DNA of 64,000 bases from Aradus depressus (Eukaryota; Arthropoda; Insecta; Hemiptera; Aradidae). The notes beneath the pieces are model-generated. The model ran no database searches, was not told the DNA's origin, and saw only the letters and a program-made list of their open reading frames with translations. Below are positions 48,011 through 58,799 of this stretch, one piece after another. The stretch lies in NCBI GenBank assembly GCA_963662175.1, contig OY759227.1, positions 1,148,501 to 1,212,500 of the forward strand, written 5' to 3'. How positions within the stretch are numbered: the stretch's first letter is position 1; each line of letters begins with the position of its first letter. The position numbers and the translations under genes were made by a program.

Positions 48011-49767
48011 GAGGCCTCCATCTGCTCAGACCTACGAAGGACATACTTGTGCACCGGAGCTGCATCTTCTTCCCGACCATACATCACGTCGAGGGGCAGA
48101 CTGACCTCTCTGCCGAATAACGCGTAGTAAGGCGTAAGCTGCGTTGTCTCGTGAGGACTCGAGCGATACGCCAGCATAACGAGAGGCAGCTGCTGATCCC
48201 AGTCGTCCTGATGATCATTGCAGAAATGACAAAGCATGTTGCCCAGGGTGCGGTTAAACCGCTCGACCAGGCCATCCGATTCCGGGTGGTATGGGCTGGT
48301 GCGAGTTTTCGTAATACACAGCCTCCTCATAAGGTCCGCAAAGAGTTGTGACTCAAATTGTCGGCCTTGGTCGGTATGAAGCTCGTATGGGGCGCCGTAC
48401 CTTGCGATGAACTCTTTCAAGAGAGTGTCCGCTATGGTTTCGGCCTCGATATTTACCACTGGGTAAGCCTCTACCCACTTAGTAAAGTAGTCGGCCACCA
48501 CCACTACATATCGGTTACCATCTTGGGTCCGAGGTAGAGGCTCAAGGATGTCCATGGCGACCCGTTGGAAGGGGAAGCCTGCCGCTACTCGCTGCATCGG
48601 AGCTCTCGTCTTCGTCCCCTTCCTAGCCCCGCAACTCTCGCAACTCTTTATCCATTCTTCAACGTCCCGTTGATGCCCCGACCAGTAGAAGCGATCTCAT
48701 ACCTTCTGCAAGGTCCTGGTGATTCCCAAATGTGCCCCTCCTGCAGCGCTGTCGTGCAGATTTCCAAGAATTTCAGCAATCAAACTTCTCGGCACCACAA
48801 ACTGATATCTTGGAGGCTTCCCTTCCTCTTCCCATCTTCGGTGTATCAACCCATCTCGTAGTTCCAATCTACTCCATTGGGCCCAAAGACTGAGAAGCTT
48901 GGGACTTTTTCCCCGCACTTCCGAGAATGCTGGTCTTGCCCCCTTCGTTAGCCAATCGAAAACGGCCGATACCTGTGCATCCTCCTTTTGTGCGATGTCC
49001 AGTTCGTCAGATGATCTGATGGCACCAACAAGAATTCCTTCACCTTCCTCATCCGATAGGCAATCTTCTTTCATCTCTCCCTTTACCACTTCCCCTCCTT
49101 CTTTTTCCCCGGACTCGTCCTTTTCCTTTCCGCATTGACCGCACGAACGAGAAAGTCCATCAGCATTGCCATTTGCTTTTCCGGGCCGATGAACGACATT
49201 GAAATTATATGGAGCTAGAAGCTCAAGCCACCTGGCTACCTGACCTTCCGGGTCATTGAAGGACTGCAACCACTTCAGGGAACTATGATCAGTTCTAACC
49301 GTGAATATCGTGCCGTAAAGGTAGAAGCGGAAGTGGCGAACGGCGAAGACGAGGGCCAGCATCTCTTTTCTAGTAGTGCAGTAGCGCCTTTCTACTTTGG
49401 TCAATGCCCTACTGGCATAGCTGATCACTCTCTCCTGCCCCTCCTGTACCTGACTGAGTACGGCTCCTAGTCCCATGTCGCTGGCATCAGTATCTAGAGT
49501 GAAGGTACCGTCACCCTTAGGCAACGCCAAGACTGGTGCTGAGGTCAATGCGATCTTAAGGCGCTCAAATCGCTCCTGCACATCAGGTTCAAATAAAAAC
49601 CTTGCAATCTTTTCAGTGGCCTTGTAAAGGGGTGCAGCTATATCCGCAAATCCTCGGATGAAACGCCTATAATAGGCAGCAAACCCTAAGAACGATCGTA
49701 AGGCTCGTACGCTGTCGGGAGTGGGCCACTCGACTACTGGCGGAACACAACTCCTCCACAGTTCCAC
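48011..49767 (-). pseudogene. Gypsy RT end, RNase H and integrase
   Basis: One minus-strand frame runs from 49767 to the satellite junction with a single TGA (48694-48696). It starts in the RT connection (LRSFLGFAAYYRRFI), then RNase H (FTLDTDASDMGLGAVLSQ, later VVHRPGKANGNADGLSR). An integrase zinc-finger region follows (HDSAAGGAHLG, then CESC), and the catalytic core with the first Asp in MDILEPLP, the second in LHTDQGRQFES, and the Glu in ESDGLVERFNRTL, so D,D,E is complete. The frame is cut after RRSEQMEA by satellite DNA. About 50 residues between the YLDD motif of the RT frame and this one are missing or shifted. Apart from the stop this part is well preserved. Confidence 0.92.
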
Positions 49768-50344
49768 TCCAAACGACTATGTCATCCAGGTAAACCATTG
49801 AGGTCTTCCACTTCAAACCACTCAACACCGTGTCCATCAATCTCTGAAAGGTGCTAGGCGCGTTGCAGAGACCGAAGGGAAGCACTTTGAATTGATACAG
49901 CCCCTCACAGGTGATGAAGGCTGTCTTTTCTTTGTCTTGGGTTTCCATCTCTACCTGCCAGTAACCTGAAGCTAAATCCAAGGAGGAGAAATACTTCGCT
50001 CCGGCGAGGTTATCTAAAATATCGTCGATCCTAGGCAAAGGATAGGCATCTTTTTTCGTCACCTGGTTAAGCCGACGATAATCAACGCAGAAACGTATAC
50101 TTCCATCTTTCTTCCGGACAAGTACAATGGGGCTCGCCCATGGTGACTGTGAGGGCTCTATGACATTCTGATCCAGCATTTCTGATACCAGTTTCTCTAC
50201 TGTTTGACGCCGCTGTGCAGGGATCCGACGAAGCGGTTGTTTGATGGGCGTTGTGTTATCGGTGCCAATTCGATGCTTCACCAAACCAGTTCGTCCGATG
50301 TCGGTAGACCCAGTCGAGTAGATGTCCTTGAAGTCATCTAGCAA
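49768..50344 (-). pseudogene. Gypsy reverse transcriptase
   Basis: The frame from 50344 contains HRIGTDNTTPIKQPLRRIP, an RT entry motif, then VIEPSQSPWASPIVLVRKKD, RFCVDYRRLNQVT, LDLASGYWQVEM, FGLCNAPSTFQRLMD and the catalytic MVYLDDIVVWS. All core RT motifs are present with the two catalytic Asp. The frame runs out shortly after YLDD (the track of homology stops near VEEL), where a deletion joins it to the connection domain in another frame. Upstream, 50345-50748 holds further pol sequence in two broken frames without clear motifs. Confidence 0.92.
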
Positions 50345-50748
50345 CCGAGAAGCTGCTCCTTTTGGGCTGAGCTGATAGAAGCTGTTCCAAGGTCGAATAA
50401 CCTCTGAATATCTCTACTGCCAACTTCGTTCACGGTTACTGATGCCACAGTTTGGCAGAACTCCTCTACCAGCCCAAGGTTCGTTCCGGCAAAAATGGTC
50501 GTCGGTTCAGGCCCAGGATTCATAAGGCGAACTATCATCACGCCCTGGTGAACAACGGCAGCACTTCGAGCAACGCACACCCCAATTTTCTCGCCGGTGA
50601 TCATTTCTAACATAGACTGACCCGAGAACTTCATGCCTTCCTGGCACGACGACATTCTCCACGAGCACAGCTGACAACTGCTGGATGCATGGTAGCACAT
50701 CCTGAGACACAAGTTGGGATACAACTGTTCCTATCTTTAGAGTGCCTT

Positions 50749-51100
50749 TACCCAACTCGGACATCGCACCAGATATCTCCTATGATACAAGGGTGAGTTC
50801 GCTCTTCAGACCCAATGGTAACCGCTACCTTTGCTACTCCACTGGTTCCGATGCGCCCTCCACCTGCGTTCCTAAGGCTCCCGGCGTATGGTTCTTGTGC
50901 CTGAATTCTATTTTCCTTTGCAAATTGTGCACTCAGGAGCTAAGACTTGCGCCTGAGTCCACCAACGCCTTAGTAGGCACCCCATTCACTTTGATCATAA
51001 CGAAGTTTCGCGAAGATCTATCTCCTTTTACCGTGGGGACCAACTTCTGTCCGGTCAACGCGTGGTCCTCATCGCTGACCGACTTTAGTTTCCCTGCGAC
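50749..51100 (-). pseudogene. Gypsy aspartic protease region
   Basis: The frame from about 51145 reads VMIKVNGVPTKALVDSGAS, where DSGAS is the aspartic protease active site (DT/SG motif). A one-base slip directly after it puts the remainder in another frame, which stays open to a TAA at 50749-50751 and contains RIGTSGVAKV and IIGDIWCDV, fitting the second half of a retroviral-type protease and its C-terminal ILG-like helix. It would act as a dimer to process the polyprotein. Confidence 0.75.
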
Positions 51101-51718
51101 ATCTTGCATTGACTCCTGATATGTCCTTTTTGGTTGCAGGCCCAACAGAACACCTCTCGGCGGCTCCGAACTTGCTGTGACCCCTCCCCTAGCTGTTTTG
51201 CCAGCTGTTGACCTTGCTGATCCATGCGAGCCCCTTGCTCTTTAACTAATTTTAGGAGAAACGATTCACTGTGATATCCCCCTGACTCTCGTGTCTGCTA
51301 CTGATAGAGGACCTGCTAGACCGTCCATGTAGGGCGTACGTCGCCTTCACCTGTAAAGCCTTTGTCAGGGCGCCGGACAATGTCTGAGGTCTAGCTAGTG
51401 CCGTCTGAAGTCGTACGTCCCTATCTCGGAGCCCTGATATCAACTTATCCTTCAGGCGCTCTTCTTTTAACTGACCCTCGTCCCCGGGATAGCCCTCCTC
51501 GTAAAGTTTAATCATTAAATATGTGTTGACTCGGGCCGGTCAGAGAGATAGCCAAAAATCGATTCTTCAGACCACTCATTGAGACGAGACACATTAATAA
51601 AATATTGTTCGTACTCACCCCAACTGCCACTTGAATACTCTTTGGGTAGTACAACTGGCCGTCTAACGTGTTCATCTCTGGCTACGCCAGAGTTTGTTTT
51701 CTCCAATCGTTTGGGCAT
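51101..51718 (-). pseudogene. Gypsy gag with CCHC zinc knuckle
   Basis: It starts with an ATG at 51718 (MPKRLEKTN). SWGEYEQYFINVSRLNEWSE resembles the N-terminal gag core; a deletion or slip at about 51515 then joins LYEEGYPGDEGQLKEERLKD and ALARPQTLSGALTKAL, the typical C-terminal capsid-like segment. A knuckle CWACNQKGHIRSQC (C-x2-C-x4-H-x4-C, 51147-51106) lies in a third frame just before protease. The capsid region is shorter than usual, indicating an internal deletion. The ATG lies 7 bp from the primer binding site. Confidence 0.8.
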
Positions 51719-51724
51719 GGTTTT

Positions 51725-51742
51725 ATCCCACCGCTGCCACCA
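51725..51742 (-). promoter_or_regulatory. tRNA-Leu-type primer binding site of Gypsy element
   Basis: The minus strand reads TGGTGGCAGCGGTGGGAT, complementary to a tRNA-Leu-like 3' end finishing in CCA. Three bases separate it from a CA dinucleotide (51747-51746) that would end the LTR. Confidence 0.7.
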
Positions 51743-51746
51743 ATTT

Positions 51747-51893
51747 GTAGCGGCCCTTCGCTTACTAATCCCGACTTAGTTAAGTAAAACAGAATGCACT
51801 TTCTCGTAAATCACAATAAGCCGTATATTTTATCTACACATGAAATTATTAAGACAACAATCTAAATTATAATTAAAATAAACAGATGCTACA
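51747..51893 (-). other. probable 3' end of the Gypsy 5' LTR
   Basis: Sequence directly outside the primer binding site, ending in CCGCTACA on the minus strand. Without a second LTR its start cannot be set. A TGTAACGG start is possible near 55374 (minus), which would require several kilobases of nested insertions; this is speculation. Confidence 0.35.
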
Positions 51894-52057
51894 ATAAAAA
51901 ATGTAGGAATACGAAATAAAATAGAAGAAAATCTAATTTAAATAAAAGTTGAGAAAACATATGTTTTGTGTTTTTCAAGGCAGTGCGAGTTTTGGCCAAT
52001 GAAAAAATAGGAGTGCGAAAAGTTGGCGATTTTTGGGTTCCCACGAGGAAGGCTATC

Positions 52058-54074
52058 CCCACAATTTTTCGGAAAATGATTTATTACCATCCTGATGTTG
52101 GCATAGGTTCCCTTTTTCAAAACCAGTGTGGATCACTTAGTTTCTTCACTTCAGTGATAGATAGCAGCACTTTAAGTTTAGTCCACAAGTATTTTGTGCA
52201 TATATTTTCAAAGTCACAATGGATCATACAGCCTTCAAAAACTTTATAGAACACAAAAAGGGATCACTCATCCAATACTATTATAAAATTTCAAATATAA
52301 ATAAATATTTGGGGCCCATTTATGGAGATAAACAAAATGTACTCAATTTTCAATTGCCATTTTCTACCTGTTCAGTTTCAACCAGTTGGTCCGCTCTGGC
52401 TCCAAACTCCTCATATATCCGAAAGGATGAATAGAAAATAATGTATCATAAAAACGTAACTTAACGTAACTCTGTGTAAACAAATTAAAAAAATATATAT
52501 AAAAATAAAATGTAAATCTAAATGGAGAATGGAAATGTAACAGGAAATTTTTTTTGAAAAAATATCATCTTGAATGCATTATAGCAAAATTATAACAGTC
52601 AATAAAGAGAGAAAATCTGTGTCACATAAATAACCGAAATTCAAATGATAAGTAAACAATATAAAATAAAATGAGATTATGAATAATGTGCTCGAGTATG
52701 TCTAGTTATTATAGTAATAATGAAAGTAAACAAATAATAAATATAAATAATAAAAAAATATATAATGTAAAGAAAAAGAGAAAAGTAAATATGATATTGG
52801 TAAATGGAATATTAAATAAATAAAAATAGCATGAAGGAGGTAAATAAATAGGAGAACAATCAAAAGGTTAAAGACAGTTGTATTTTATAAATAATAGAGA
52901 CGGAATAAATGAATGAATATTACATTTATAGGCTTAGCTTACAGTGAAAGAAAATTTGTGTGAGTATATTATTTTTTGAAAAATAGGCTAAGACCAAAGA
53001 AGGTCGGGACGGTTTAAAAAAAATCCGGGTGTCATTTATTGAATTTATTATTATAATAGTGTAGAATCGTATGAAAAATATTGGTTATTTATTGTTGGAT
53101 TTTTGAATGTGTATTGTGCGTATGGAGAATAGAGAAGTGGTTGGTAGAAGTAATTAGATAAAGCATAATATTCCAAATAAAAAAAGAAAATATAATATAA
53201 TAATATAGTAGGACGTAAACATAATAATTAAATCATATTTGTCTCTTGATTAGTATAAAATATCATTGTAAAGTGAAAGTTACCTGTATAATTGTAATCC
53301 AATGATAAAATAGAAAAATAGAAAATAAATTTCTTATATCGATGCACAATTAAATGATAACAAAACAAATATAAATCTTGGAGCACATAACAATTAGAAA
53401 GAAGTTTGGTAACACAGGATGAATTAGAAATCTCCAATGTAGATTTGTTCCGTGGATGAATGAATCAAGTAAAAGCAGTACTTCCAGGTCATCTGAACAA
53501 AAAAAGTTTTTTTTTAAGTAAAAAATATTCATTTAAAGTAAAATACAGCAAATATTCGAATATCGGAAATAAATTACCTTCATTTGTTCAACAGCATGTC
53601 TACCTTCATAAATATGTGAATTACCATAATTGCAAGGATCATACAGATAAATTGAGTCGAGAGTAGATATATTCTAAAAAGAAAAGAATATGATAATATG
53701 TAAAACTAGATGATTATATGAGGAGTTTGGAGCCAGAGCGGACCAACTGGGTGAAACTGAACAGGTAGAAAATGGCAATTGAAAATTGAGTACATTTTGT
53801 TTATCTCCATAAATGGGCCCCAAATATTTATTTATATTTGAAATTTTATAATAGTATTGGATGAGTGATCCCTTTTTGTGTTCTATAAAGTTTTTGAAGG
53901 CCGTATGATCCATTGTGACTTTGAAAATATATGCACAAAATACTTGTGGACTAAACTTAAAGTGCTGCTATCTATCACTGAAGTGAAGAAACTAAGTGAT
54001 CCACACTGGTTTTGAAAAAGGGAACCTATGCCAACATCAGGATGGTAATAACTCATTTTCCGAAAAATTGTGGG
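52058..54074. repeat. 360-bp inverted repeat with 1.3-kb AT-rich centre
   Basis: Arms 52058-52417 and 53715-54074 mirror with constant sum 106132, no indels and about 1% mismatches. The centre (52418-53714) is very AT-rich, without ORFs of interest. The terminal ~31 bp of the arms (GGAGTTTGGAGCCAGAGCGG side) appears a third time at 54075-54105. Shape fits a foldback-type or MITE-like element; no transposase is present. Confidence 0.8.
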
Positions 54075-54105
54075 TTGGTCCGCTCAGGCTCCAAACTCCT
54101 CATAT

Positions 54106-54503
54106 TGGGTTTATATAAAATAAAAAATATATATAATAGACCTTGTGGATGTAAACAATGATATGTGTAACTTACTTGTGAAAATGATTTCGTGAGCGAT
54201 GTATCTGTCTTCTGGAATGTTAGATGAAGGGGATTTAAATGGATATTACTAGTGCAGAATATATCATGGATAGCTGAGTAATTCACTCTTATAGTATATG
54301 AACAAAATGACTTGATGACTAGTGGAATATGGGTCAAGACGCCATCTTGTGATATGAAATTTGATATGATTTAGCAGTAAAAGTATAAAATGTTAATGTG
54401 CCTATTAAAAAAAATATATATACGTATTGTATTTATATATATGTATTTATTAATATATATGTATTGTATTTTTTTTAAATGCACAACAATGTACTGGTGA
54501 ATT
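54106..54503. other. AT-rich spacer, no gene
   Basis: Includes TA-rich microsatellite-like sequence at about 54410-54480. Nothing else is recognised. Confidence 0.4.
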
Positions 54504-54736
54504 ATAAAAAATTTAGGAATACGAAATAAAATAGAAGAAAATCTAATTTAAATAAAAGTTGAGAAAACATATGTTTTGTGTTTATCAAGGCAGTGCGAGT
54601 TTTGGCCAATGAAAAAATAGGAGTGCGAAAAGTTGGCGATTTTTGGGTTCCCACGAGGAAGGCTGTCTGTCAGTTGCCGATGTTCAGGGAGTGAGGTGTG
54701 CGAGTGTGTCTGTGGAGAGAGATGTGAAGTAGTGCA

Positions 54737-55015
54737 GTGAAGTGGGGGTGCCTGTCTGAGGACATAAAGAACTTATATGACCATCATGAAGATCAAATAG
54801 TAGAGACACCAGGATGCAGATCCCACCAAAATCATAAATGGCTATGTCATGATGCACTGACTACAAAGAAGAATTGGAAGAAAAGACGCATGAGGTCCAA
54901 CCACCATCCTATTGCATACAGGGTACAGCACGAAGCCAACATTCATCATTTCAAGACAGCATGCAGACCTATATTTTATATTGGGATAAATTTAAATGTG
55001 TGTAAATGTGACTAA
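54737..55015 (+). CDS. unidentified 92-codon reading frame
   Basis: An ATG-initiated frame (MKWGCLSEDIKNLYDHHEDQ at the start), His- and Lys-rich, ending in a TGA-bordered NVCKCD. AATAAA-like signals follow at about 55045. Composition is less AT-rich than the surroundings. It directly follows the second 161-bp direct repeat and a GAGTGAGGTGTGCGAGTGTG stretch. I recognise no domain; it could be an exon or the N-terminus of a lost element protein. Confidence 0.25.
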   Translation: MKWGCLSEDIKNLYDHHEDQIVETPGCRSHQNHKWLCHDALTTKKNWKKRRMRSNHHPIAYRVQHEANIHHFKTACRPIFYIGINLNVCKCD

Positions 55016-55150
55016 CCTTTAATAACAAAAAAAAAGACTTTTTAAATAAAATAAAAGAATTTATATTTGAGTAAAAATGTACGCCTTATTTTTTATTTAT
55101 ATTAATACCAAGTATTAAATAGAATTAGTACTATACATTTTTTTTTTAAG

Positions 55151-55374
55151 TATACAAGATAAGGTCCGTTACATAAATGTCGCGACGAACAGGGACTGAA
55201 AAATAAAATATATGGCACTCGAAGTAAAGTAGTGAAATAAAATAATTATTATAATCTTAGTTTTAAAACAAATATCATTGTATTAGTGTAACATTTTAAT
55301 TTTAGTTCTGTTTTATATTGTAAAACGATAGCGTCCAAAATTTTAGGTATATATACAAGATAAGGTCCGTTACA
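55151..55374. repeat. 201-bp-spaced 23-bp direct repeats (TGTAACGG type)
   Basis: The same 23 bp, from TATACAAGATAAGG to CCGTTACA, occurs at 55151-55173 and 55352-55374. On the minus strand both read TGTAACGGACCTTATC, the kind of start seen in LTRs. The right copy abuts the satellite at 55375. Confidence 0.75.
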
Positions 55375-55937
55375 GTATACTTGTTCTGTATGGACTAACA
55401 AACTACATTCATAATATATCAAATTGCATTGCTCCAGGATGAAACAAAGAGATGCTACTGCTCATGGGAGACTGATATTGCCAGTACCGTCAGCTATTTC
55501 AGAAAGTCAGTGAACCAAAATTCAGATTTGCGCTGAGGGCTTCAATACCTTCAATTTGGAATAAAACTAGTCTTCTTAGAATAATAATAACTGGAGTATA
55601 TCTCGAATTTTAAGTATATGTCTTCTGTTCGGGCAACTAAACTACATTCATATATCAATATGCATTACTCCTGAATAAAACAAAGAGGTGCTAGAGCTTA
55701 TGTGAGTCTGTTATTGCCGGTAAGGGCAGTTATTTTAGAAGTCATTCAACAGAACTTCAGATCTGCGCTGAGGGCTTCAATACCTTCAATTTGGAATACA
55801 ATTTGTCTTCTTAGAATAACAATATCTGGAGAGAATATCTCGAACTTTAAGTATTGTTCTCCTTTTTGGACTACCAAACTACATTCATACATCAAATTGC
55901 ATTACTCCAGAATAAAACAAAAAGGTGCTAGGGCTCA
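55375..55937 (+). repeat. satellite fragment, ~2.3 monomers
   Basis: Same ~238-bp family (CTACATTCATA, GAACTTCAG, TAGAATAATAATA boxes). It ends at GGTGCTAGGGCTCA, directly against ISL2EU transposase sequence. Confidence 0.88.
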
Positions 55938-56805
55938 GTGAAATATCCTATAAAATCGAGGTCATCTGGGTCCGGCTTAAGCAAAATTTCAATGAAATTA
56001 TTAATGGAACAAGAGCATTCAGACAGTGATGTTTCTTTATATACAACACCTGTAACTCGTTCAGAATCATCATCAACACAGTCCCTCCACATTAAATCTA
56101 CGTCTGACTGCAGTGAGTTAGCTGAAGAAGAAGAAAAGCAAATGACAGCAGAAACCATACAAAATGCAACTAAGAAAATTATGAAAAAACCTCGCTTTTA
56201 CATTGGTGTTCCAAAGAACTGTTTCTACCTTATTGACATAATGAAGAATGAAATCAATATTCCTGAACATCATTTATTACTATGTTTAAAAAAAGTCAGA
56301 TTGGATAGTAAATGTGCAAGAGCCATCAAAGGCTGTCAATCAAGCCCTGACATGGTCAGATTACAAAAAAGCTAACACAATAAAGTACCTTATATCATGT
56401 AAACCAAATGGATTAGTGAATTATATTTCACCCGGCTTTGGAGGAAGAACAACTGATACTTGTTTAGTTGAATATTGTGATTTTATAAAGTGTTTGGTCA
56501 GAGATATGTGTATGATGGCAGATAGAGGTTTCAAACATGTAGAACAGTATCTACAAAAGTCAGGGGTTCAGTTAGTACGACCCCCCTAGTGTTTAAGCAG
56601 GAGTCAAGTTAAGTAAAACTGAAGCAAAGGAAACGAAACAAATAGCTAGCTTAAGGATTCACGTAGAGCGGGTTATACGATGTTTACGTGAATTTTATAT
56701 GTTAAAACCACATGCATGCATTAATATTAATTTTGTAAAAGTACTTGACGATATCATAACGATAGCATATGCCTTAATTAATTTACAAGATTCCCTTATT
56801 AAATA
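55938..56805 (+). pseudogene. ISL2EU (PIF/Harbinger-related) DDE transposase, deleted
   Basis: The first frame ends its conserved part in RFYIGVPKNCFYLIDIMKNE and LCLKKVRLDS. The second frame, from about 56314, reads SKAVNQALTWSDYKKANTIK, YLISCKPNGLVNYISPGFGG, CMMADRGFKHVEQYL and GVQLVRPP. After a stop and slip near 56590 it continues KLSKTEAKETKQIASLRIHV, ERVIR and ALINLQDSLIK to a TAA at about 56803. This is the DDE_Tnp_4 type of ISL2EU elements. The second Asp (ADRGF) and the Glu (HVERVIR) are present. A deletion between LRLDS and SKAVNQ removes roughly 80 residues, including the expected first catalytic Asp. The N-terminal DNA-binding domain is cut by satellite. It is tail-to-tail with the SWIM/YqaJ gene, the normal ISL2EU layout. 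Confidence 0.85.
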
Positions 56806-56850
56806 AAACTGCAGCAAGTACAATCTTGTGTGTATATGTACGAGTATGTT

Positions 56851-58058
56851 GCGTTAGTGTTTACTACACTGATACAATAATGGATACAGATGGGTTTTCC
56901 AAAATTGTAATAAATTATCTTCTATCAAATTTATGACATACTCATGATTGAACGCCACATACAAAATCTCAACTTTTCTATTTTTACTATAATCCTGATT
57001 GGCTACACAAAAGAAACAATTCTTCACCCCAGTCAAATACATTTGTATGTATAATATTTTTCTGCATTTGAGTATAATATTTTTTTGTAGGTTTTCCATC
57101 TTTAATATAATTTTTATAGGTTTTCGCACTTGCTGGGCACTTAATTTCTATAATGTTGTCCTCACAGATTCCATCAGGTGAACCAGCAATCATGGGAAAC
57201 TTTTGGCTCAACATCAGACCACACCGTCCATATCTTAATTCAAACCAAAGGCTGCTTTTGTGCTGTTCTCTAGTCATTTCCTCAATTTTCTTTATTACAG
57301 TATATGTTAATACAACCTTCTTTAAAAATGATTCGCAACATTCCTCATTATATTTTTAAAAAAAAGGGGCACTGGGTGTTTCACTGAGAGAAGTACTTGG
57401 TTGATTTTTTAACAACTCGCATTTTTCAAGATTTCTTTGTCTTCCCTTTTCTAAAAACTTCAGAAAGACACGTGACAAGGTGTTGGACCGTTGGACAAGG
57501 CTTTTGCTGTGATATATTTTAAACTAGTACCAACCATAGACAGTTTTGATTTCTGCTAATAGCACTCCACAGAAGTGCATGATGGTTCTTCACTCCTGCG
57601 ATGAACCCACATGCGGAAGGCTATTGCGTGCTTGCAACCGCCTTGGGAACCGACACAGTCATGGCACTGTACAGAACAAATGACGTCGTCTTCTTCGTGA
57701 ACAATCAATGTCAATGTATATAACTTCGCACGAATTTATGTTCTGGGCACATTTCACGGTGCACAGTTTGCCATCACGCTTTAGCTGCACATAACTTTTG
57801 GCATCATCTCCATACGATGCTCGGGAAGACCTGGAATCAAATTAAGCCTCAACATTTTAATCTAAAATCATCAGTGAGTGTTAGAGAAAGATATTTTTCT
57901 CTTCTGACGTGTAACCTCAAAAACAATAATTTGGGCAAATAAGTAGCTATGCACCATTAAATAAAATTTTGGCACAAACTATTCTACGCTAATGTGTATA
58001 GTGGAATACTTACATAGAAGTTTTGACATTTCGGAATTCTGCTGTTCGATGCGAAAAA
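56851..58058 (-). pseudogene. ISL2EU second protein: SWIM zinc finger and YqaJ nuclease
   Basis: Minus strand. A short exon (to 58014) ends in a EFRNVKTS-like stretch. A 183-bp GT-AG intron follows (58013-57831), then SSRASYGDDAKSYVQLKRDG. A slipped frame has CHDCVGSQGGCKH, a SWIM-type finger, and HRRSEEPS. After a degraded stretch with stops (one where Trp is expected after VECY) the YqaJ-like nuclease appears: AGSPDGICEDNIIEIKCPAS, with the PD...ExK catalytic pattern, then KYYTQMQ. Another slip near 57030 leads to a C-terminal NLLQFWKTHLYP. Part of the nuclease N-terminal half is deleted after ELRYGR. YqaJ is a lambda-exonuclease-like fold and accompanies the transposase in ISL2EU. Several breaks make it a pseudogene. 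Confidence 0.82.
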
Positions 58059-58067
58059 CAAATACAA

Positions 58068-58614
58068 ATGTGTTACATGAGAACATGGGCGGCCACGGCG
58101 CAAGGAGGACTTCTACGGGTTGATGTAACCTCAAGTCATATTGTAATGAGACTACCTTATTTTGAAGCCCTGCAACAATGTTTATCTGAAAGTTATTATA
58201 TTACCTCACACATACCAAAATTACGTCTAGGGTAATTGAGTCGGGCCCCCCTACTCCGATTCGAATTTGCCTTTGATCGACTTGGCTAAAAGTTAATAGC
58301 TGTCTTTCTTACACGCAAACTTATATACAGAGAGACTGCATTTTTTTGGAATCAGGAGTTCGGAAAATATGAAATTCCGTTTCAACGGAATACTCCTGAG
58401 TTCAAAAAAGTAAAAAATAGGTCCTTAGGTGTTTGATACACATATAAAATTTCGTATTGATACATACATGGTGTGTGTGATGTAATATAATAACTTTCAG
58501 ATAAACATTGTTGCAGGGCTTCAAAATAAGTCTCATTACAACATGACTTGAGGTAACATCAACCCGTAGAACTCCTCCTTGCGCCGTGGCCACCCATGTT
58601 CTCATGTAACACAT
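58068..58614. repeat. ~145-bp inverted repeat with ~250-bp centre
   Basis: Left arm 58068-about 58212 and right arm about 58470-58614 are reverse complements apart from a 4-bp indel and a few substitutions (ATGTGTTACATGAGAACATG at the outer end). A second, looser inverted pair lies partly outside it (58325-58390 and 58700-58790, each with GACTGCATTTTTTT and GGAAAAT.TGAAATTCCG). It interrupts the ISL2EU ORF2 copy at 58058-58068. Confidence 0.75.
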
Positions 58615-58799
58615 CAATTGAGAGCTAATGTCAAAGGCCTTTTATTTTTATTTTACTTCCACGAAGTACAGGGGAAATTAATATTAATTAATCGGCCAAA
58701 AACTTGATGCGAAGTTTCCAACGGAATTTCAAATTTTCCGACCTCTAGATTCAAAATATGAAAAAAAAAAATGCAGTCTGTCTGTGGACTTTTTTTGAA

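Larger units (their letters stand above)
48011..51746 (-). mobile_element. Gypsy (Ty3-like) LTR retrotransposon, 3'-truncated
   Basis: On the minus strand, in order: primer binding site, gag, CCHC knuckle, protease, RT, RNase H, integrase. It ends abruptly at satellite after integrase. Gaps and frameshifts mark an old copy. The 3' LTR is missing, and the extent of the 5' LTR beyond 51746 is unclear. Confidence 0.9.
51894..54664. repeat. 161-bp direct repeats flanking a 2.45-kb block
   Basis: 51894-52054 and 54504-54664 are nearly identical (two or three differences) and are exactly 2,610 bp apart. The first copy directly adjoins the left arm of an inverted repeat; the second does not. No coding sequence is seen in the repeat. 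Confidence 0.85.

Noticed and set aside
52219..53913. Duplicate small ORFs starting MDHTAFKNF on opposite strands
   Set aside because: They come from the 360-bp inverted arms and end at arm borders; no sign of selection as protein.
58023..58617. Two similar ~70-codon frames on opposite strands (MRTW.ATAQGG)
   Set aside because: They are the two arms of an inverted repeat read outward; no start context or homologue supports coding.
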